Origin: Dactylonectria macrodidyma
Taxonomy: Eukaryota; Ascomycota; Sordariomycetes; Hypocreales; Nectriaceae
Assembly (NCBI GenBank): GCA_020744425.1
Contig: JAGMUV010000051.1
Coordinates: forward strand, 62,001 to 126,000
Direction: 5' to 3'
Length of the DNA stretch: 64,000 bases
Both the position numbers and the translations under genes were made by a program. A model generated the notes under the pieces. It was not told the origin of the DNA. It saw nothing but the letters and a program-made list of their open reading frames with translations, and searched no databases. Below are positions 56,636 to 64,000 of the stretch, piece after piece; within the stretch, counting starts at the first letter, position 1, and every line of letters begins with the position of its first letter.

Positions 56636-57652
56636 TTACTTCGTATACCAGCCATTTGCCTCAATCACAGCAGCAACCCGGTTTGGCATCTTCTCACAGA
56701 GCTGCTGTAAGATCTCTGGCTCAATTTTAGACCAAGCTTCTTGTGCGGCAGCTACTAAAGCTGCTTGCGTTTCAACGGTATCAGAAGCATATTGTAATTC
56801 GGGATGTAATTCGTAAATCTTAGCCTTCATAAGGGCCCAAAGGTTCTCGATAGGGTTAAGATCTGGCGACCAAGCTGGCCAGATCATAACCTCGATGCCT
56901 AGCCTATCGAGGAGGGCTTTGACGATACGAGCCGTATGTACAGGCGCGTTATCATGCATAAAGATATCGCCAGGTTGAACGAAGGTAGGTAAGACGCTCG
57001 CATAGAAGTCGCAAATAGCTTTGCTATTAGCGTAGCCGTCAAAGGCTAGTAGGTCTGTACGGACCGTATCTCCAAAGCCGGCCCAAAACATCTGCCGTAC
57101 GACGCCCTGCCGCATCCGCTCGCCTACGTCGCTGGCAGCTAGCTGCTCAGAAGGACGAAGGAAGGTCCAAATCGGCTTTATTCCTTGACCGCGGCGGACC
57201 ATACACTCGTCGCTCCATTTAACCCTCTTCCAGTCAATATGCTCATATCGGCGAGCCCATTCGAGTCTTCGGTCGGCTTGGAATTGCGTTAGCGGATTAC
57301 GTTTTCGCTGGAGCCATTTCCTCTTATCCATCTCGCGAAGAAGGTAACGGAGGGACCGTTTTTTAACGGCGTGATCGACGGAGGCAAGGAGGTCTTGATG
57401 TGTGAGATGTGGGTTGGTTGTGACGGCTTCGTATATCTGATCGCGTTGCTCTTCTGTGAGCTTGCGCGGCGCGCCGGACCGCGGTAGAGACGCGTTTTCT
57501 TTGCGCTTAGCTTCTTGGTTGATCGTATAGCGGATTGTGCTAAGAGGGACTTCGGGATGGATATTATGAATTTGACGAAATGTATAATGTAGGGCTCGTA
57601 GCTCGCAAAGGCGAGCCCGAAGCTGTGGCGATAGCTCCTTGCCTCGAGGCAT
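56636..57652 (-). CDS. Tc1-like transposase, 338 aa (intact)
   Basis: Catalyses cut-and-paste transposition at TA. Start taken at the ATG at 57652 (MPRGKELSPQLR); an in-frame upstream start at 57700 would add an unlikely leader. N-terminus: homeodomain-like helix-turn-helix pair (FRQIHNIHPEVPLSTIRYTI and RKLTEEQRDQIYEAV). The DDE_3 catalytic domain has WSDECMV (first Asp), FMHDNAPVHTA (second Asp) and SPDLNPIENLW (Glu), with 34 residues between the last two (DD34E). The end is NGWYTKY. No stop or frameshift is present. With its TIRs and TA duplication the element looks complete apart from the nested insert, which may hinder it. Confidence 0.92.
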   Translation of the reverse strand: MPRGKELSPQLRARLCELRALHYTFRQIHNIHPEVPLSTIRYTINQEAKRKENASLPRSGAPRKLTEEQRDQIYEAVTTNPHLTHQDLLASVDHAVKKRSLRYLLREMDKRKWLQRKRNPLTQFQADRRLEWARRYEHIDWKRVKWSDECMVRRGQGIKPIWTFLRPSEQLAASDVGERMRQGVVRQMFWAGFGDTVRTDLLAFDGYANSKAICDFYASVLPTFVQPGDIFMHDNAPVHTARIVKALLDRLGIEVMIWPAWSPDLNPIENLWALMKAKIYELHPELQYASDTVETQAALVAAAQEAWSKIEPEILQQLCEKMPNRVAAVIEANGWYTK

Positions 57653-57950
57653 TATGAGATGTGATGTTGAAAGGTGGAAAATGCCTTGCAAAAGCAGCAA
57701 CGCGGTCGCGGCCCAATAGGGCTAGCCGGGCCTGGCCGGTACGTGAAGGTGGGCAAATACTTCTTGCCCCCCACTGTATTCCGGACATGACGGAAAATCA
57801 CGTACACGGTCACAATTCCTCGACCAGTCAAGTGGCAAGACGCGTGACGTCATTAGCCAGTACGTCACTGCTGCGTACGGAGGCGCATATCAAAAGTCCT
57901 CGCTTGCACTAAAACAGAGGGCTAGCTAATTAGGGAATAGCGCTACCAAA

Positions 57951-59690
57951 TTAGTATGAGGGCCTTCCCCGGCCTTCCTTATACTCGTTTCCACCCTCAA
58001 GAGCAATTATTTCCTGCACATGACGAGGAATTCGCTCAATCCAAGCCTGAATAGCTTCCTGCTTAAGTTCCTTCCAAGCAGCTTCCCAAGCAGCAATAGC
58101 TTCCTTACGGGACTTAGGGGCCCCTTTCCTTGTAGTCCATCTCTTCATCCAGGGCCAGCAGGGCTCTATTGCATTAAGGTCCGGCGAGTTGCCGCACCAG
58201 AGCAACCTCGCGATACCAGCTGCATCGTATACTTGCTGCTGTGCGTAGTGGTTATGTGCCGGCGCCTTGTCTTCCTGAACAAGAGTTCCCGGCCGCTCAA
58301 TAAGGCACTCAGCAGCAAAGGGCAGCAGCTTAGGTATCAAGATCTTAGTCTGGTATAAATACCAGTCTATTCCGTGCCCAGCCCGTCGAGTAAGCTTGCC
58401 GTTCTTCTGACTCCATCGCCACTGAGGCTTCTTGCCGGGGAGGTTGCGTAGGTTAAGGCGTCGCATGCCATTTTGAAGCTCCCACTGTTCCTTCATTATC
58501 GGCTCCAGCTCTGTGTTCAATTTCGCGATCTCTCTCTCGGCGGCTTGTGACGGTCAAGGTTCCCAACGTAGTAAACCGTAACCCGACTGGTTTATGTTGG
58601 CAGCTGAAACGGGGCGTAACGTACTGAGCGTGGGGTGGCGAATCACGTCTGATAATGTCAAGAAGTATTCTTGAGTAATCAAATTGTATTGAAAGCTGGA
58701 GAGCTATCTGGACATAGGGAAGTGGGAATGAGTGAAGCTATATACTATTCTGGTCTGCTTGGTCAATCGTGGCCGAACGTGCTCTTGTTCGACCTGTTCG
58801 ACCATTTAAGGTTAAGGTTTCAATGGGAGCGATGGAGCGTTGCTCCCTCGCTCCCATCGCTCCTGTCGCTCCATCGCTCCTTCCCTGATTCGCCCGTGAG
58901 GCTGACTCATCAGCCTCGCCGCTTGGTTCTCAAGGTCAAGGGTTTTGCCACCCTTCGCCACTTGGTCCCTTGGACGCCTTATTAGCTTGGGTCGTGACAC
59001 GGCTGCCTTCTCAACCTTAGTCTCTGGTGCCCAGCAGTGCATAGGGCCTTTGCGATAGTATGAGAAACAGCCCCAGAACATGAACTCAGAAGCCCCCTTC
59101 CACCTCTCACGAATGCAGCTGCGGACGAAGGCCTCATCTTTAGTCCTCCAAATACGGTATCCTCCACGCCGATGAAGCAGGATAACAGAGGTCTCGTCAG
59201 ACCAGATGACGTTCTTCCAGTCCTCAAGAGTCCAGTCCTTCCGCTGTAAACACCACTCAAGCCGATCCTGCCGCATCTTCTTCGTCAGACCAGGCTTCCT
59301 GGTCGGCTTGGTCTTCTTGAAGCCAGCGCCCCGGAGGATCCGCCAGATAGTCATAGAAGAGATGCTGAAGCCTTCCAGACTAAGCTCCCCAGCAATATCA
59401 GCACAGGTCTTTTCCCTGCCGTAGCGATCACGGCGTACCTTGCTCGCAACAGCCTCTTGGATCTCTGTGGTCTGCTTCTTAGGTCGGCCGGATCGAGGTG
59501 CATCAGCAACGTGGGCATCTGTGATCTCAAGAGGTCTCTTTGCTGGGTCGAAGCCGCGCTTAATTGCTCGTGCATAGATATCATTGATCGTTCATACTGG
59601 AAGCCCTGTAAAATAGGCAACTTCAATAGTCTCTTTGCCAGCAGCTTTCAGCGTAACAACGCACGCTCGAGCTGCAATATTAGAAGGCAT
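57951..59690 (-). pseudogene. Tc1-like transposase, one stop and an LTR insertion
   Basis: The ATG at 59690 opens MPSNIAARACVV. A TGA at 59592-59594 interrupts after TGLPV, where CGA (Arg) would fit. The frame continues as INDIYARAIKRGFDP, DLRKxxG-like helix regions, SMTIWRILRGAGFKK, and WSDETSVILL (first Asp). At 59000 the solo LTR interrupts, in a KVEKAA context. Beyond 58545 the frame resumes with EREIAKLNTELE, VQEDKAPAHNHY (second Asp) and NSPDLNAIEPCW (Glu), with 34 residues between these two. The end is GGNEYKEGRGRPSY. Lengths fit: 691 nt plus 590 nt, without LTR and one target copy, is a multiple of three. Only the stop and the LTR disable it. Confidence 0.85.
58546..58999 (-). repeat. 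Solo LTR (gypsy-like), 454 bp, TSD AGCCG
   Basis: On the minus strand it starts TGTCACGACCCAAGC and ends TTGACCGTCACA. Both flanks carry AGCCG on that strand (CGGCT on the plus strand at 58541-58545 and 59000-59004). A GGAGCGATGGAGCG-type palindromic repeat lies at 58828-58880. No internal retrotransposon region is present. It is inserted in the coding region of Tc1 element 2. Confidence 0.85.
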
Positions 59691-59832
59691 TTTCGTTGAA
59701 TTGAAGAGGAAGAGTGCTATTATCAGATGTTGAGAATTGACGCATACAAATTTGGTGCGGGGCAGCTTCTGGGTGGACGCTAAAGCTTGCTAGCGTCTTG
59801 GCAAGCGAGGACTTTTGATATGCGCCTCCGTA

Positions 59833-61123
59833 CAAATGCATGCGATAAGGAGAGGACTTGAATAGGTTAATCTCTTTTCGTATGGCTCTTGTTGAGTACT
59901 CGCACCTCCCGGCGACGAAGCTCACGACCTGGATCCTATTTGGACTTGCCCTCGACAAGGTGCATTCAGTGTACAGATTATGCTGTGTCAAGCCGTCTCA
60001 ACCTGGCTACATTGTGACGGGGGGGGCGAGATCCCTGTGGGGCGAAGTACATGAAGCCGAAAGTATTCCATACTGTGGGTGTTCTATCGCGCGCAGCTGG
60101 TCGCGTGTCCGCCTGGCAAAAAAATCCCAACTCTCCATGGGCTGCCTCACCATGGATGTATTGGGCTGGTTGACAGCAGCTGCAATACCAAATCCGCCTT
60201 GCTTTCAACCTCTCAGCCCGAGACTGCGCCCCTCCTGGATTCAATCCTGGATTCAGCAAACAATGCAGCGTCTTCAGCTCGATTGGCTACGACGTGGCCA
60301 AAGCAGGAGGCAGTGCCCCGCCATTCTCTTGCATCTGCCTGCGCCTCGCCTCGTCAACCTAAGCGCGCTGGCCCATGAGGTTGCGCCCAACGAAGGTCCG
60401 CACAATCCATTTTTTCCCCTTCGCTTTCCTCTCTGTACGTGATTATTTTGAGACTCTATCGCCCCACGTTTTATGCCTTTTGTGTAGCATCTTTACACTT
60501 GCCATCTCGTAGCCGTGACTGTGATGACGTTGGTACCATCTCACTTTCCGCCTGCAGCCGAGGGCTATCTGCCTTATCACGAAACGCATGAGACACTTGA
60601 AGCCACCGGGGTCTTGGCCCCGCAGGCTCGCTTGGGTCTTGCGGAAGGAGAGAGGCTCCGGTGATGGTGGGTGGGGCCGAAGGACGGCAAAAAATGCGAC
60701 ACCTAAACGCTTATCAGCCATTGGCTGTTATTTATGGAGAATAGAACCCGGCGGCTACTGCAGCTTGCCCTGGAACAGGCCCGCAGTAGCGCTGCCAAAC
60801 GTCGATAAAGAAAGCAGAGCTCACGTTCCTTCTTCCTCGATGAAGCAAATTCATTTTGGGATGCATAGCTCTCGAGGTGAAGCATTCCTCACACCGCCTG
60901 TGTCTCTCATTAAGTTCGATCTGTCGCTTACTTCTCTTATGCGAACTCCAATATCACTCACCCGTTCACATCAGGCTTTGTTATTTTCAACCGAGACCAA
61001 CCGCAGCCTAGCTGTTTGTTACCTCTATTACGATCACTCATCCGTTGACGTCTCGGGTTGAACAAAACCGCGGCTCATCACTTTCACACCCTTACTGTTC
61101 GTCCGGTATACTTGGTTTCCGCT
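59833..61123. other. Gene-free stretch
   Basis: 1.3 kb with long but unconvincing frames on both strands (for example 59858-60442, plus, with no domain). I support no gene. The part before 61124 is likely the promoter of the next gene. Confidence 0.35.
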
Positions 61124-61947
61124 ATGGCTAAAGGAACTATCCTGTCTGAGTGGAAGGGGATTTTGGGCTCGCTAATGGTGCTGGCCTTTCTTCTGTTTGT
61201 GAGCCTCTGGCCCTTGTTTTGCCTTCTACTTGCGGCTACGTTTGGAGTAGGCTGGCTGTCACGGGGTTGGCGAGATCGACCAAGCAGCAATACCGATGGT
61301 GATCTCCCGGAACTCATGTCTCACCTGGAAGGTATTTTCCGTGACTTCGAGAATATCTACCTTGAAGAAACCTTTGTACAGGCATTGCGCAAGGCAGCTG
61401 AACCACTCTGGGCGTACGCCGAAGTACACGGGAGAGTCGGTGTAGGAGCACAGCATAACCTGGAACAACACACGAAGGTTCTATCGAAACCTATGGAAAT
61501 CTTGCTTTTAGGGCTCATACCTTTGTGCCGGGGATATGCCGAAAACCACGACCATGGAAACTAAGCAGATTGAGAAATGATCTTTCATGGGTACGAGAGG
61601 CTGTGGATGCTATGAGGAGCGACACGACACTATGCGCGTTTGATACCGAGTGCTACCAATCGGAGCTAGCGGAGCTGGAGAACACCAGAAAGGTTCTTAA
61701 AGCTCTTGAGCGTGCACTCGAGGCACCGAAAGCAAACACCGATCCAGCCTTTGGCCCGATGCTCATGGCCCTTATGTTGGGTGCGTCCCAGGAGTGGGTA
61801 AGGCAAATTGACGTCGCTATTGATGCTGCGAAACAAGTACTCAGGATGTTAGATAATTGGGGAGGGACTCGCAGCTTTCGACTCAATTCAAAGTATGACC
61901 ATGTGGAGGTCTGGGTCGGCGCAGAATTACGGCGAGGAATTAGGTGA
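61124..61947 (+). CDS. Hypothetical membrane-anchored helical protein (splicing unclear)
   Basis: The first part, from the ATG at 61124, encodes MAKGTILSEWKGILG. A strong N-terminal membrane segment follows (SLMVLAFLLFVSLWPLFCLLLAATFGVGWL), then a helical soluble region (ELMSHLEGIFRDFENIYLEE). Its frame closes at 61564. A second open frame (61525-61947) continues with RLRNDLSWVREAVDAM, SELAELENTRKVLKALERAL, and a C-terminal VEVWVGAELRRGIR. The two frames overlap by 40 bp without a clear splice pair, so a frameshift or an unseen intron links them. Function unknown. The gene may be a pseudogene. Confidence 0.4.
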
Positions 61948-62727
61948 GAAACCTCACCGTACCGTCATGAACGGCCACTTGATGACCATCATCTGGACCG
62001 GCGGGAGCGGGCTGAGCAATACGGCGAAGCAATCAAGTGTGGGCATCCTAAGTGCAGGGACCTCAAGTTTCGGCATTTAGGCCACTTCCATGTGGCTAAT
62101 GGAGGAATTGCGGGATTATATGTGGCTGGAGATTGGGATTTGATTGGTAAAGAATATATGAATACTATTAGTATATGGGAAAATGAACTCGTGCATCTAT
62201 TGGGCCTCGACTAGTACGGTTGAGTTTGAACGCAGACAGTATCCTTGTCAGATCCCATTGACGGATGGGATGTACGTCCTCGCGAGGGGGTGTACTGCTC
62301 CGAGAGACTTGTTGGGCGCTCTCCTTCTGATCCTATTGACCTTAGAGAATGGACAACGTAGGAGCACGAATTGTCGCCGCGCTTGCTGAGATTCAGTAGC
62401 TTGCAGACGGTGTGGAAGTGTGGCCAAGAATATAGAGTAGACGCAGGGTCTAAGCACGTGGAGACCGGCTCCAGAGCGCTTCAACGCTGCAATTAGAAAA
62501 GGAGCTCTCAATGGATTTCTAGAGCTTCTTCTGAGACTAAGCCTATTATTGTGTACCGAACTTTTGACCAATGGCTAACCTAGTTCTACTTTGTTAGTCT
62601 GCTTCCGTAGCATTCTGGGATTCTCGCGATCTTCGAGGTTCTTTCTTCCAGCGAAGTCCTATCCATGATTCAGGGCCCTAATAACCATTTTAAACTGCCG
62701 TATCAGTAAGGATTAACATGTGCGTCT
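61948..62727. other. Gene-free stretch
   Basis: About 780 bp. The frame NYGEELGEKPHRTVMNGHL runs on from the previous gene in another phase to about 62080, perhaps a further exon. Otherwise no gene is supported. Confidence 0.3.
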
Positions 62728-63824
62728 TCATCTCTCATTCACAAAACTCCCGAGCTTGTCCTTGACCTCGGAGGTAGAGCCGTCAAGTATATCTGTACCT
62801 ACACGCCTGTCAATAAAGTCGGCGAAGGATAGGCGAGCTTTTCGCTCCAGCATCCCATTCTGTCGTCGTGCTCGGAATTTGTTCATAAACGGAAGGGCCG
62901 AGAAGTAATCTAGGTCTTTCGTTTCAGTCGCATCGTATGTGGTGGGGTCGCCTGAGAATCGGCACGCTTTGTCTGCAACGTACTTGTCGAATGGAACAAA
63001 AACATCTTGAAATCTATATTGGCAGCCTGTTGTATCGATAATCCATGCCTCCGCAGCAAACAGTTGTCTAACCTTTACCACTGAGCGTGGGCAGTCCTTC
63101 AAGTCTGGGCCAGGAATGAGCTTGGCTGGGAGTAGGTGGCTTTCCGACGTGAAGGTCCAGTACCTCGATAGTCGAGGCAACTCCTGCTGAATGTAAGACG
63201 AGGTTCGTACAGTACAACTGAGTGTACTTGTTCGAAAGTTCTTACCTGCAAGAAGTTTTCGGGTCAAACGACCTAATAGCGCCATGGCCGTCGTGCATGG
63301 ATTACCGGTAATCGCAAGAGCTGTTTCCTTATGCCGGACATTGGTGGTCAGATGGCTCGGAAAGGGACCACGTTTCGGTCGAGCATTAATAGATCTTTGG
63401 TTTCGGTAAAGGTGGAGAGTGCCATCTTTGGTTTCGATCTTCGTGAGGTCAATGTCGTACGTAACTTCCCGATATGTCAATAGAGCTGCTTTGGGTACGT
63501 TGGCTGCTCGCAGCAGTTTCCTTCGTTGCTTCATGGCGCGGCAATGGATTTCATTAAAGACGCGCGGCTCATCTTCGACAACTGCCGGCAATTCAATGAC
63601 GATAATTCGCTGTATGTGAAGTGTGCCAACAAGTTAGAGAAGTACATCTGGCGCCAGATACGCACGATCTCGGAATGGTCACATTTGGAGTAATTAGTAT
63701 GATGGCTTGACTTGATTAACTTGAGGCACCATGGATAAATTTTTCGTCTGTGAGTCTGTCGGCGTAGACTGCACAGTACGCAATCCACGCCTCCATGTTC
63801 TGCCAATGCAGCGGGTTCAAGCAC
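62728..63824 (-). CDS. Uncharacterised fungal protein, about 346 aa
   Basis: Structure complement(join(62728..63609,63666..63824)). A 56-bp intron (GTGCGT...TACAG, CTAAC branch) joins HSEI to [15 protein letters not shown] in frame. The first exon from 63824 ([20 protein letters not shown]) has a CxxC pair and basic residues. The second has [21 protein letters not shown], a [19 protein letters not shown] strand region, [20 protein letters not shown] and a C-terminal [15 protein letters not shown] segment. No domain recognised and no membrane segment. There are no stops. The unspliced second exon is open by itself, so the first exon is less certain than the rest. Confidence 0.55.
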
Positions 63825-64000
63825 GGTACAACCGCCCGTATTCTATGATGGCTATCCCCTTCAACACCGCCAATGTGTTGCATTTTACATAGACTCAGCC
63901 TAAACCCATCATTAATCCGACTTCTCTAGTTGATATATGATCTCGCACCCAAATCCTCCTGTTATATCGAGCGGCGAGCCCCATCTCGCTGCGATGAGCC
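63825..64000. other. Right window edge, no feature
   Basis: 176 bp upstream of the previous gene. Its promoter may be here; nothing else is visible. Confidence 0.3.

Larger units (their letters stand above)
55211..57776 (-). mobile_element. Tc1-like transposon 1 with nested Helitron piece
   Basis: Flanked by TA (55209-55210 and 57777-57778). The terminal inverted repeats of about 60 bp start CAGTGGGGGGCAAGAAG and continue through CCGGCCAGGCCCGGCTAGCC. The transposase gene is near the right end. About 1.3 kb of Helitron-derived sequence lies between the gene stop and the left TIR. The transposon without this insert would be about 1.2-1.3 kb, normal for Tc1. Confidence 0.88.
57878..59830 (-). 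mobile_element. Tc1-like transposon 2 with nested solo LTR
   Basis: Flanked by TA (57876-57877 and 59831-59832). The 30-bp terminal inverted repeats are identical at both ends, starting CGGAGGCGCATATCAAAAG. Inside lies a single transposase gene on the minus strand, split by a 454-bp solo LTR. It begins 100 bp right of Tc1 element 1; the two are separate families by TIR and protein. Confidence 0.88.

Noticed and set aside
59858..60442. 194-codon open frame
   Set aside because: Its composition looks random, there are no domains, and a competing frame exists on the other strand.
62728..63609. Internal GTAAGA...TTCAG intron near 63189-63247
   Set aside because: Removing the 59 bp breaks the reading frame that is otherwise open on both sides.
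1..64000. tRNA genes
   Set aside because: I looked for B-box words (GGTTCGAATC type). The few near-matches lie inside hAT ends or coding sequence and have no A box or cloverleaf.

Overview
The window is nuclear DNA of a filamentous ascomycete. The genes have short GT-AG introns (46-75 bp) with CTAAC-type branch sites, and fungal-specific families occur: two Zn2Cys6 regulators, a 2EXR protein, a NACHT-WD40 STAND receptor and a DUF7587-like protein. The transposons are typical of Pezizomycotina: Fot1/pogo, hAT, Tc1, Helitron and LTR elements. I cannot name the species. The layout is a small set of host genes embedded in nested and broken mobile elements, as expected of an accessory or subtelomere-like region.

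Left part (1-22 kb). A Zn2Cys6 regulator (1482-3958, -) and a BAHD-type acyltransferase (4377-5915, +) are divergent and share a 418-bp promoter. They are followed by a 2EXR protein (6286-7371, -). A deleted Helitron (about 7.9-8.7 kb) and a dead Fot1-like element (Fot-A, 8981-11186) come next. Then follow a small GPI-anchored cysteine-rich protein (12224-12853, -), an apparently intact Fot1-like element (Fot-B, 14104-16488) carrying a 153-bp solo LTR, a DUF1223 thioredoxin-like protein (16576-17361, -), a three-exon 78-aa gene (18909-19242, +) and a second Zn2Cys6 regulator (19511-21249, -).

Middle (22-36 kb). This is a transposon graveyard. It holds a hydrolase remnant, truncated Fot-C, a deleted hAT, an unknown pseudogene cut at both ends, a full-length hAT (25980-29220) and an internally inverted Fot-D. 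A TPR-repeat relic, an uncharacterised lysine-rich ORF and an integrase-domain pseudogene follow.

NLR gene (36.9-43.4 kb). One three-exon gene encodes about 2104 aa: a NACHT_N-like N-terminus, a NACHT NTPase and at least 26 nearly identical 42-aa WD40 repeats. By analogy with HET-E/HET-D it is probably a recognition receptor of the fungal programmed-cell-death/incompatibility system. It is the most interesting locus here.

Right part (44-64 kb). This contains degraded ORFs, a solo LTR with target-site duplication, a hAT-derived MITE with a perfect 8-bp duplication, a double-chromodomain protein (49755-50756, +), a frameshifted hAT (50968-53589) and a DUF7587-like gene (54124-55047, -). Two Tc1-like elements lie side by side: one has an intact transposase and a nested Helitron piece, the other a nested solo LTR. 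Two uncharacterised genes lie near the end. Stop codons in several dead elements fall where CAG or CGA would be expected. This suggests C-to-T (RIP-like) mutation, but it has clearly not hit every copy.
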